A DNA stretch of 64,000 nt from Hymenolepis diminuta (lineage: Eukaryota; Platyhelminthes; Cestoda; Cyclophyllidea; Hymenolepididae). Under the pieces are notes generated by a model. It saw only the letters and a program-made list of their open reading frames with translations. It did not search any database and was not told the origin of the DNA. Each line of letters starts with the position of its first letter. Positions within the stretch are counted from its first letter, which is position 1. Below are positions 33,901 through 45,469 of the stretch, in pieces. A program made the position numbers and the translations under genes. The stretch covers positions 1,800,454 to 1,864,453 of the forward strand of contig CAADRB010000014.1 of the NCBI GenBank assembly GCA_900708905.1, written 5' to 3'.

Positions 33901-36842
33901 TTTCCGCTTGCAATAAAGACTCGCCTTATCGGGCGAAGTTGTGTTCTCTCTGTATCTTAAAAACATAGTTGTATAGGTATTTAGTACTATAAAAATTAAT
34001 GATATTACTGTGAATATACTATATTCTTGCTAACAGAATATATTTGATTATATTTCTTTTATTGCAGGACCATTTTACAAAATAGTGTAGATATCCTGTC
34101 GAGTGCAAGTGCATTGCCTTCGTTTTTTATGCATCTCATATGTTTGTCTCCTCACTCCATTTCAGTGATTTGGATGTTTTGCAAAAGAAAAATCTTACAT
34201 TTAATAAACAGAGTGTTTACTCATTCATCTGAATTATAGTTTGAATTGTGAGCTCATAGAGGAAATTCACTCATATATTTTCATCCTGAAAAACTGAAAT
34301 GCTATGACACTAGTTCCGGTCATGTGAGGCATTTAAAGGCAAAATCAGGCACTTTCAAAAATTTTAATTTAAATACAGTTTTTATTAGTTACTGATTCAC
34401 GAAAGCAGCCTCCTTGGGAAATTCTCAAATGCATTACTTGATATTACTATAAAATGATCATTATATGTTAGATAGCCTTTCTAGGTAAAACTTTCCAAAC
34501 TTTCCAAAGAATAAAATAAAATTTGCTGAGGTAGTGATTTCCGAAGCCTTACAAACTCCAATGCTGCAAGGTAGGAAGAAAATAGTAGAGGTTGTGGACC
34601 GTTGTATAAAAGGAAGTGGAAAGAAGGAGAAAGTTCTAATTTTGCAAAATTGAAAAGTTGACTAGGTAGTGAAATAAATATATCGGTTCATGATAGAGTT
34701 TAAAAATTTGATAAACAACATAAATTCTGATTGATCAGAAGTACAATTAATGATTCGAGGTATAAAAATGGATTAAATCAATAAACAGCCACACTCATTT
34801 TCCAAGGTGATTGGCCCGATTCGAATGTACTTAATGGGCAAGTATTGATAATTTCATTTCTTTAATCAATATTGATCTTTTATCCTAAAGAATTACTAGT
34901 TAGGTTTAGAAGTTATAGTTTTATTATTTACATGAATATGCAAAATCTAAAAAAAGAGCTAAGTTGCTTCTGATTGAACGTAAGAGAAATGAGTATAATA
35001 ATCTAAATCCATAAAATATTCCTGTTGCATGTTTTATTAGTAAAAATGTGTATTGAAAGTTAATTTGTAGAGCTGTAAAGAAATCAGACAACATTTGTCA
35101 TTCCCAATAAATGTGAAACTTTCAGACATAAATTGCATCCCATTCCGATGTGAAGGAGACTGAGAAGACTAAGAGACTACCCGACTTTCACTAACGAATT
35201 ATGACGTGAAAAAATTATTCGAAGTAATGCACTTACGTTGGAAGTTACCCTAAAATGTTTTAGTTCACAAATATTTATGCTCGGGAAATACCACTCAAAT
35301 ATGTGATAGTACTCGGGAAATAAGTGATATCTCGAGTTTTTCAATGAAAATTGTATTTAATAAAATAAAATAACAATAATTTCGTTGTAAATTTGCAAGA
35401 CTATACTGAATTCAGAAGCTCAAGTCTCTAAGCAATGAATTGATTATTGCTTTTTTGAAATAGCATTTATTTTAACAAATTTAGGCAGAGTAATTTGAAT
35501 AAATGATTTCTGCAATTGTTTCGGATCACTACTGTTTCAAATACACTGAGAATAAAGTAATATGAACCCATGAAAATGATTTTCAAAGATTTTTGAATTA
35601 AAAATTTAGATTAAATATAGACGTATATCATATTAAGATAATAACACGAATAGGAATTAATAATATAATAAAAATTTTAAATAGTTATGTTTAAATAAGT
35701 TTTCAAATGCCTTTTTACCGTAATAATTTTCAAAATGGATTCTGATGATCGGTAAAAGACCGTATTTAGAGCTCACCAAAAATTAGATTTAATAAATTCA
35801 ATGAATTCGAAATGTTCTTCATACTTTAATTGCTCTCATTTATCATAATATTTTAGCAAAATCTTATTTAACACAAAGACAAACTTCAAATTTTAAAAAA
35901 TATATAAAGTTGTATCATAAAATAAATAAGCTGTTATTTACTTAAAATGTCTTTACAATCTCTTAATTTTACAATGAACTTTCAATCAAATTTCTTTACT
36001 TTACTTTGATATGAAAAACAATATGGTCAAACTCCCCAGGGAAATTACTTAAAATGATCTTCCATGTTTCATTTTCAACAGCCCAATGAAAAAAATAATA
36101 AATCCTATTACCAAACCTTCATTATGTATTTTAAATAAAGTACAAGTTCGAAAGAAATTCATTTGGATTACAATATATGTATATTTGTAGAAAGTTCTGG
36201 TAAAACACAAAACCGTTTTTTTAATTTCACAACAGCATACAAATGATTTCTTCGAATTGTGCACAATAGGTCCCGTTTACAATATAAAAAATCCTCAAAT
36301 ATAAAGATAAAATTAAAGCTAAGTAATATACAAAACAACTGATGGAAAATATTTCAACACTTATCTCGGTTAAAGAAATTAAGTTGATCGCGCTCAAGTG
36401 TTTAAATAGTACAAGTCGAATTTTATCACACTCATATGACAGGACGTTGATAATGTCACCATATTCACTTAACCCACTCATTTTCAGATTGTCGATTTTA
36501 CTTCAAAATTTTAAAATATATACTTTAAGACCAAATTTAATGCAAGTTAGAAAATTCAACTTAAAACTTTTATCAGAAACTTTCATCAATTGTAGGTTAA
36601 ATTTTATTGTGTAAAATAGAAATTTTAAGTACCACATTTCGAAAATTGTTTCGAAAGCGACATTTTGAACTTTATCAGATCAATGCGAAATTTATTTATT
36701 ATGCATTAACTGCAAAAATCTTGTTTTATGAAAATTCTTAAAATAGACCTCCATAAAAATAGTATTGCAATAAAGTAAACACAATATATCTGTTAATGAT
36801 ATTATTGTTTTTTAGGTTTTATTAACATTAAACGTCACCTAC
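30970..36842 (-). other. GRK intron between exons 2 and 3 (5.9 kb)
   Basis: Donor GTAGGT at 36842 (or an alternative at 36877, see findings); acceptor AG at 30971-30970. It contains the LTR-like block near 33.5-33.96 kb; otherwise AT-rich DNA. A 93-codon plus-strand frame at 31891-32172 is Lys/Asn-rich and unconvincing. Confidence 0.75.
33560..33960 (+). repeat. Probable solo LTR or LTR fragment
   Basis: A compact CT-rich block unlike the AT-rich flanks. Near its end it has GCTTGCAATAAAGACTCGCC: AATAAA at 33912-33917, then the small hairpin TCGCC-TTATCG-GGCGA (33921-33936), then GTGTTCTCTCTGTATCTT. Polyadenylation hexamer, hairpin and T/GT-rich downstream sequence in this order are characteristic of the R-U5 end of retroelement LTRs. 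The outer borders and target duplication could not be fixed, and no partner LTR or coding is adjacent. It is antisense to the GRK gene. Confidence 0.4.
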
Positions 36843-37112
36843 CCTTTGTCCACCAAGAGAAGCCTCACAGAACCTACGCTTGCTTGAGTGCTGTCGGAAG
36901 GGGGATGATCCGACAAGAAGCTTGTAGACAGTACAGCCAAGAGAGTACCAGTCGGCAGAGAAGGCGTAGGGCATACCCTTTTGAAGTACTTCGGGGGCCA
37001 TGTAACCTTGAGTACCCACCGCGGCCGTCGGCCATCCTTCGGAGACATCACAGGTCAATCCAAGATCACTTATCTTTACGTGGCCGCACTCGTCAAGTAA
37101 AATGTTCGCCGG
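36843..37112 (-). CDS. GRK2: GRK exon 2 of 7 seen: DLG/APE activation segment
   Basis: A 90-codon exon, phase 0 at both ends with the favoured donor AGG|GTAGGT; acceptor TTTGTAG. It starts [19 protein letters not shown], so the catalytic-loop Asn (residue 3) and the metal-binding Asp of DLG (residue 16; GRKs use DLG where most kinases have DFG) are intact. [17 protein letters not shown] carries the APE motif (residues 39-41), and SADWYSLGC is the alpha-F helix with its structural Asp. FRQH at residues 72-75 matches GRK2, but the next 15 residues ([15 protein letters not shown]) do not resemble the usual KTKDKHEIDRMTLTM, although the length is identical. A second GTAGGT donor lies 35 bases upstream at 36877. 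Confidence 0.93.
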
Positions 37113-40100
37113 CTACAAATGAAAGAAAAAAATTCTTACAAGTCATATAACTGAGTATTACTAAATTGTTCCTGTTTTAAATAATACTAAATAGAGACAT
37201 CAAATAGCAAAAAAAGCAAAAGTCAGGTTATTAAGGATAAATTAAAAACCCCACCAAACTTGGTCTCCGGAAATCCTCTCACAAAGCCAATGGACTTCCT
37301 AAAACTAGTAGGATATTGCGCTATTTGAAAATGAAAATGTCAAGAAGTAAGTTAGACTAAGAGGCTAAATTAAGGCATGCCTTGTTCAGTAGAGTAGTAG
37401 CTTTCAAAAAGTCATTAGACATGGGGAGAGAGCAACCTCATAAGTCAGCCTGCAAGTTAGCAGAACACTAATAGGTAGTAGACATAAAAAGATATAGAGA
37501 TCAGAATTATAATTTATCGTTCGGTCGTTTAACTCCAACGCATTTTCTACTGGAGATCAAGGCATTTTTTTTATCTTATAATTAAAACAACCTAAAGCCC
37601 CTGAGTATCAGCGGCTAAAATGGATGAAATCTACTCTTAAGAAGCCTCAGCACTAAAATAGACAGCAATAATTTTAATTTTCCAAACAATATTTAAAATA
37701 AAATCAGATATTTTATTAGTAAAATTAATCACTTCAAACCAGCTATATTTAATGAGGCTTTAAAACACTTTTCTTTACTGATTATCCAAACATTTTAATA
37801 CCTGCGATTATTTTGAGTTGTGCCAATAATGATTTCATATTTATATTTATATATTTATAAAATAATTTTTTGGCAGTGGTATTAATTAAAACAGTGAAAT
37901 TAAATTGCATTAACCAAACAAAATTTAAATCGCATTTTATTAAATAAATTCTTTTCACAATTTACGCTTTTTAAGGTAAATATAAATGAACTTTTGGTTA
38001 TAGTAGATAACCACAAAATTATGCGATCAAATAAGCCGAAATATTGGAAATATTTCCACTTCGTTCATTTTTCTCTCTTCGTTTTTTCTTTTATATATAA
38101 ATGATCGATCGTACCACAACCCCCTTTTTTACTTTCAGACATTAAAAATATCACAAAATATAATAGTATTTCAAATGGTGTTACTTAACCAATGAATATT
38201 TGTAAATCTTTCTCAAACAATAAATTGTAAAAGCTGTTACTTTGATATTCGTCAAAACATTCCATAAATAATATTTTAGAAAAAGCAGAAAGCTGCGCAA
38301 AAGCAGACTATGCCTTATTTGTCTAGACAGCAATGCAAATCAATGTAAAATGTCTGATTTGACTCGGCGTTCTACAAGCAACTTCCGTTCTGCTGACTAA
38401 AAAATACGACAGAATGTATTCCGCTGACTAAGTGATAAGATAACCATATTTACTCTGAAGTCCCAGGTTATCAGTAGAGACATCAATTCTCAGTTGGACG
38501 AGACTAATCTTACGATGGTAAATAAGATTTTTTTCAGCTAATAAAATTATTTAAGATGTTGATCTTTATACAAGAACAAGCTTTTAAAGTTAGATGCTGC
38601 CGTCGAAAAATTCCTGATATACTGGAATTCTTTTCTTAATTACTATTTTTTCATTTCCCTTAAACAATCATCATAATTGTAATGCTTCTGATTGTCAGAT
38701 CTTGTGTAAATTCTCTGCTTTGCCTTGGGTAACAGTATTAAAATAAGTCCGTGACAATGAAGTCGAGCAGTGAGATAGTTATTAAGGAATAAAGAACGGA
38801 AGACTGTGTAAATTAGCAATAAAGTTAGTCCTTCAATCCCGTATAATGTCCCTTATTTTCCATTCTTTATGTCGTTAACCACTATTCAGTAGAAGAAGGT
38901 AGCTGGATATAGACAATAGGTTAGAGCGTGAATATTTTATTTTGTTTATTGCATTTTATTATTCATTTGATACCCCCTTGCTTTCAAAATGAATAATATT
39001 TACCATTTTAGTAACTATAGGGTAATTTTATTAAGTACTCTAAGTAAGATTTTCTCTATCAAACACTAAAATGTGTAAATCGGAATAAAATCTACTGTTT
39101 CTTTTGACCGATCGACCTAATTTTAACAAACTAGGTTAATTTAAATAGCAAAATTATTTCAATGTATTAACTCTTTTATCAAATATGAATGACTGGAACA
39201 TTCATAGGCCTTTGTTTTAAGTGGGAAATATCTTTACTAGTGCAAAATTTTCTTAAACTTAAAGCCATAAATATTAGCCCATCAAATTAGAATAGTGTCT
39301 GACCACAAACCACTAATTATTGTGTTACAGTTTTACTCTAGACTATAATTACTTTATTCTTCTATATAGGAGTTGAAGTAAGGTTTATAAGAAAAGGAAA
39401 CAATTCACCCGTTAGCTGAATGATGAGCAAGTCTGTGTGAATGAAAAAGTGATAAGTCGAAACATAACTTAAAGGCAGTCAATTTGCACTCTTAAAGTTG
39501 GCATAAACGGAATAAGTAAAATGTTAGAATATAGAAGCAGCTTGCGAGCTAATTAATTTACGGGGTAATTTAAAAGGATGAAACATTCAAATTAATTTTC
39601 CAAATTATAGTTCAGAAATTTTGGCCAACATCATCCCAGACTTAATAAAATTAAGCAAATGACCATTAAATTTCAAGAAAAATATGAGATCCAATATGAA
39701 AAATAAAATGACTTCATTTTGTAATATTTTCCGTGATTAAAACACTAACCTTTTTCACATAAATATATTAACTCAATTATTCATTCAACAAAATTTAATG
39801 TCACATTTTAAAACATAAAATTCATTTTTTGTATTTGCATATTATATTAAATTTGCAGAATTTTCAAATGCTCTTAGATGAAAATGTAATAAATGAAAAG
39901 GGCAGATATTTAATTGAATTAGAGACTTTATAATTTTTAAATTCAATCAAGCGATATCATGTTAAGAAGCGTACATTTTGCCTTTTACAAGACATCGTCT
40001 GTCGAACAAAAGAACGAACACCAAATAACATTATTATCATAGTTTTATTTTATATTAATTTTAATTAAAATTGTATATTTAAAAGGAAAATTTCCGTAAT

Positions 40101-43100
40101 AAACTGTTAAATAAACGTCACCACAAGAATTAAAATATTACTTTTCAAAATAAGAAAATTAAATCTTCTAAATAAAATGTTTTAACTGACTTTAAAGTTT
40201 ATTGAATATGTTGGGCTAATTAATTATTTCTTTCTATCATATTAAAGACTAATGCTTTTTGAATGATTTGAAAAATTTATAATCAAGTATGACAGCTTCC
40301 TATTTGAGATACGATTTACATACTTTTCAAAATAAATATGTTACATGTTTAAAATTCTTCCATGGAAAATCAGATATTAGACAAAATAAAAAGCTTTTTA
40401 AAAAATCATCAGTTCCGATGTCGATTCCTGATTCACAGGGACTGTCCTAGCATTTCCAATGTTTGCACTTTAAGTCCATCATTCAAGATAAAATTAGTAA
40501 TTTGTGTCATTTTGATAGATATTAAAGACAACGTGTTCTCCTTTTTTTCAAAAATCGAACAAGTATGTACACATTTTTTCACCATATGAGGAGAAGCAGC
40601 ACATACAACAGTGAAGCAAAGTTGGAAATTAAATTATGAACCATTTTATAATCATAATCCAAAGTGATGGCTGATTTCTAGTTTATTTTCGGTTTCGCAA
40701 CAAAATTTTTCAGATTGAATTGATCCGAACGTTTCCCTGTTAAGTACCCTTAATCAAACTAATTATTATATTCGCTGTTATCAGGACAGATTTACATATG
40801 TACAACGACTCAAATAGATATGGCTGTGCACATCACTTTTGAGACATCCCTATATGGTTAAATGTTACGCAGAATTCACATATTATATTAAAATTAATTC
40901 TCTACTATATTGATGTAACCTTCCTGCTCCATGATTGGCTAGTTCTAAGGCATAATAGGAACCATAATTGTTGGTTTGTTACATGACAAACTATTGCTAA
41001 GTCTAAATGTCGTGGATTTAATCTCATCCATGAATCTTAAAGTTAAATCATCAAAGTTAAACATTAAGAAATCGCACAATAAACTGAACTTCTTATGACA
41101 ATGCCGACACAATACATTAAGTAACACTCCCTTCTTTAAGTCTTCCCAATAATTAACGTAAGAAATAACAATTTGACCTGAAGAATAATATCAAACTAAT
41201 CAATTCTTTTTTCTCACAGTAAGCACTGGATATCTAACTAGCGATTTTCCCCTTAAAGCCAAAGTTCTGATTAAGTTGATTAAATTAGTTTAAAAAATTC
41301 GAGAAAAGAATTTCGCCCTTATTTTTAAAGTCTCGCAGTCTAGACCACTCATATTTATTGTTTTTTAAATGGCTCTCAAGCTAGAAAACCACTTACAAAA
41401 TTTACCCACCAAAAGCATACAACTCACTTTTTATGATTTTAAGGACCCAAATGAGCAATACTACAATTTTATAAACAGAAATTTTTTAAACAAAATTGTG
41501 CTTAATATTGTATTTATATGCTGATATCCTTCTCTGTTAATTAATAAATTTTGACATTTTAATAAGTGACTAGCTATTATTTCACACAAAAATTGTAATT
41601 TTATAACTCTCTACAATAATACAAAGGAATTTAACATATATTAATTGTAACAAGGAACTGAAATCGGTCAACAGAAAGTCAAATAAAAATGATGAGATAC
41701 TGAAATCAACATCAGTTTATCAAAGATTCTGGCTTTATTTGATTTTTGAAATCGGAATGTACAATATGTACTCGATGGGCTGCCAGCGTTCCGTAGTTTA
41801 AATTTCTTGATTCGTCTCTTGGATTGCAGCACATATTTACCTACAATGTTCAGTACTTATTGACCAATATCATTTAGCCATAATGGTAGGCACTGCCATT
41901 TTGATTCATTTTCTTCTGCCAATGGTCGAGAAGGTAAAATATTATCTCTTGGTATTCTGCAGCTTATAGTTCTAACAAAACAAAGTTGAAAGAGAAAAAT
42001 GTTACTCTCGTATATCTTCGTAAACTGATTTCATTCAGGGTAATCAATGTCATACAAATACCTAAAAATGTTATAGGAATCTCCAATGAAGGTGCAAAAT
42101 GAACAGTAATCATATTATATAATTGATAAAATAGTAGCAGGGAATTATATTAGTCAAATTTAATGTGTATAGTTTACCGCATTTTGTCTTAACCTTTCAG
42201 AGGTCAAGTTTAAGTTCAAGCTGTGCGATAATATACTCAAAATACAGAGTTAATTGACCATTTGGGTAATTAAATATCCTCTCGGCGCACGCCTTATTTT
42301 AGCCCTGGAGCAATTTGTATTATTAAATTCCATTTTGGCATTTCTGTATGATAATTGTTAGGTAAATATATTAGTGATTTATATATTTTTAGTGTTACTA
42401 AAGTGCAACTGATCAGTTTGCACTGGTAACATGTGGATTAAATGTATCAGTGAATGTTATTTGAACCACTCAGCATAGAAATATAGATTATGTGAACTTG
42501 ATAGGCCATTATTAAAGCATTAATTTCGAAATAATACGGCATTTTATATTTGTTGATCAGACAAACAGAATGTAGTAAAAATCTGTAATTGTTATACGTT
42601 GGAGGACAGATTATGCAGCCAGTTAATATCGTAGGCTGAAGATGAAGACTTTTGAAAATCTATCGGTCATAATTTTAAGTTATAAATTTGGCCGGGTCTA
42701 TTTTGCTTTATTTATTAGTTCTTCCTAAACCAAACTTTAATTGGATAAAATAAAAAGCCGATGTACCAATTCAGGGCCTTCTTTTAAACATTCATTTAAA
42801 TTACTTTTTAAGGAAATAAAATACGCCAGATAAGCAAAATACTAACTAAGCAAAAAATGAATTTATTCATTCTGCGGAAGGATCCAACTCTGAATGTCAA
42901 CTTTGAAAATGCTTGGATTTCTTGCTCATTTCACCATTAGTGCTAATGAACTAATCTGTTTTCCATCCATTTGAATATTACTCTGTCTTATATTTCAATT
43001 AATAGCGTATTTATTTACGCCATTATTACATATGTGTAAGGAACAGACTAAAATGCATTTGGCTGTCTCGAAAATACTGTCTATACTCATTTTCCTATCA

Positions 43101-45256
43101 AATTGGCTGTAATATATTTGATGGTGGGTTTCCATTCATGTTAGATCATTAAATAGTTTATTAAAAATAGAACACCGATATCTATTCTGCATTTGAAATA
43201 TTTTTAGTAAGCACTGTTCATTAAAATTCAGAGCTCTAAAACTGCACAAATGTTTTTTTTCTAATTTCGGAAGGAGACTCTAAATTAAAAATTAATATCA
43301 AAGTTGCCTGATGCTTTATAATTAGGAAACTATTTCGTTTGTATCAAATAGAATAAAATTTAATTTTGAGAAGAAATATTTTTACATCCTGTTTAAAATA
43401 AATAAATGCGCTAAATCATTAATATGTAAATAAATTTTGAAAAATGCTCCCAAAGTTTCCATCACATTTGCATGAAAATAATTTATAGAAGCCAATATTT
43501 CCCCCTAAAAATGGCCAATAGCGGTACTGTTCTCCGAAGTCTTTTTTCCATCTCTTTAAGCGCTATTTTGTTGAAACATTCCTCATTTTAGTACGCACAC
43601 TGATGTCATGGACCAGTGAACATTAAGGAAAAATTGAACAGGGTCTAGTCAAAGACTGTGAGACAATATAACGTGTTGAAGTGTGCACAAAAATAAGCCT
43701 GATGATTTTTTTCCCATTTGTATAATTCTAAATAAATGACGTGTTGCTATAATTTCTACTATGAAATGCTTACACTAAACGCTAAATTTTAAATGTGAAT
43801 ACTATCAGAAATGCTAAGATTTTATCTTTAGAAAAATATTATTGGATGCTAAAGGGATAAATGAAATTGATTTAACTTAATTATCGGTCGCCATCAGATG
43901 CACTGACAAGTAGCACCTCTAACGTATTGGTTATAAAACAACAATAAGACGCACTAATTCAATCACCTGTCTCATTTTGACCAAGATCAAGAAAAGTTCT
44001 TTCAAAGATTTGAGTATATTTTTATAAAGCGGGTCTAAATCTTTACGTAAATATTTATTTATTTAAGTGATCAACAGTGAAGGATATCAATAATTTACCC
44101 CTTTCGGTTGGTCCAAGTGCCTATTTCAATTGGCCTCCAATTTTACTAAGTCTGAGTGCGAATTAACTTGGCTTCCTGGTCACATTCTAAGCTGAATTAA
44201 GTAAGTTTCTTTAAGCTTCTAAAGTTATAAACTGAAGCGCTAAACCACTTTGCTTTATTTCCCATTGAAATGACATATTTCATTTTAATGAAAGTTTTCT
44301 TTGTTTAGTTTTTAAGCGTTATGACTAAACTTTAGAAGGTTTGTAGTTTTAACAAACTATAATCTCATGATTTTACTTACTAAATCCATGGCCTCAGATA
44401 GATAGATAGTGAAAGGCCACAATAATCAAATGTATCATAGGTAGGTAAAGTATATTTAAAGAATTATAAATCACTAATGTATTTTGCAGAAGCATATGAG
44501 TAAAGTGATCCCTTTCTAACTGCATTTACTAAAAAACACAAATTCGTAGTGGATAGGGACTATTTTAAAACGCTCCACTCTTTGGCCCTGTGTATACATA
44601 GACATAGATAATTGTAATTACTTAATTTTAAATTTGCCCTTGGGGAAATTAATGGCACAACTTTTTGAACTCTTTTAGTATAAGTCAATATATAAGGTAA
44701 GAATAAAAACGTTGGATAACAACGGTGGTATTTAAATATAGTGACTGAACTCAATAACATTACCCTTAAGATAGGATACCGATAAGCATTTTTTATCAAT
44801 ATATATTAAATTGTCTGCTATTTTATAAATGGTTTCACGTTATCTTTCTATTATTACGCGTTATAACATATGGTAAAAATACTTCATCTCTTTTAATTTT
44901 AATGTGCAACATTCAGGCAAATTGTAAATTTAGAACTTTGTGTATTTAAAACAACTAAAAATATTTTAAATGATATTTGTAAACAGAAAGTAAACTTTTA
45001 ATAAGTAACTAATAAAAACTGCTCTGTCAAGAATACCAAACTCCATTTGCGTTTTGTATGAAAAAGGATAACAGGGATTAGCAACAAGCATCAACTGGAG
45101 ATCTTTTGTTAAACTATCATTCGTTTCTGGTTTATGAGAAAGAACCAATTACCTCCGCTATATGCAGCAGTCCAGTTGCTTCACAATATATTCCCCTCGG
45201 GGATTTTAAAAGTTTGTAAAAACAGAATTTGCATAACTAATTCGCAATATGCGTAC
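37113..45256 (-). other. GRK intron between exons 1 and 2 seen (8.1 kb)
   Basis: Donor GTACGC at 45256; acceptor AG at 37114-37113. It splits the catalytic loop between YRDLK and PAN. The content is AT-rich; I found no mobile element or coding inside it. Confidence 0.8.
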
Positions 45257-45469
45257 CTTCAAGTCACGATAGACGATATTTCTTTCGTGCATATGTTGGA
45301 GACCCAGAATTATTTCCGCTGCATAGAATTTGCCCTCATCTTCACTAAAAGTTCCACGTTGACTCAGATGGTAGTTCAGGTCACCGCCATTCATGAGGTC
45401 AAGGATAAAACAGAGTTTTTCGGGGGTTTGGAATGCGTAGGTCATGCAGACAATAAATGGTGATGCATC
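45257..45469 (-). CDS. GRK2: GRK exon 1 of 7 seen: kinase hinge, alpha-D/E, catalytic loop
   Basis: A 71-codon internal exon, phase 0 at both ends; acceptor TTGTTAACAG before 45469, donor GTACGC from 45256. It starts [20 protein letters not shown], covering the strand before the hinge. [19 protein letters not shown] is the hinge and alpha-D, nearly identical to GRK2/3. [17 protein letters not shown] is alpha-E, and IVYRDLK gives the catalytic loop with the base Asp at residue 69 (Tyr-Arg-Asp in place of His-Arg-Asp, as in GRKs). The Met at 45445 is not a translation start. The exon that should precede it (G-loop, ATP-binding Lys, ending around the ALNER...STG segment in GRK2) was not found downstream to 64000. 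Confidence 0.95.

Larger units (their letters stand above)
17412..45469 (-). other. GRK2: GRK2/3-type receptor kinase gene, 3' portion (7 exons)
   Basis: Span of the seven exons annotated separately. G-protein-coupled receptor kinases phosphorylate agonist-bound receptors at the plasma membrane to start desensitisation. The GRK2/3 subfamily is defined by a C-terminal PH domain that binds G-beta-gamma and phospholipid, and that domain is present here, so this is not a GRK4/5/6-type kinase. Introns in transcript order are about 8.1, 5.9, 2.3, 3.9, 0.43 and 5.5 kb, unlike the compact exons. The visible part encodes about 640 residues, against roughly 435 for the matching part of human GRK2; the excess is in a linker before the PH domain and a long tail. 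The first visible exon starts in the middle of the kinase domain, so the gene is incomplete at its 5' end. The introns hold mobile elements described below. Confidence 0.93.

Noticed and set aside
36884..37150. Plus-strand 88-codon frame opposite GRK exon 2
   Set aside because: It is the antisense shadow of a clearly coding kinase exon.
45134..45463. Plus-strand 109-codon frame opposite GRK exon 1
   Set aside because: It is antisense to the conserved kinase segment, with no motifs of its own.
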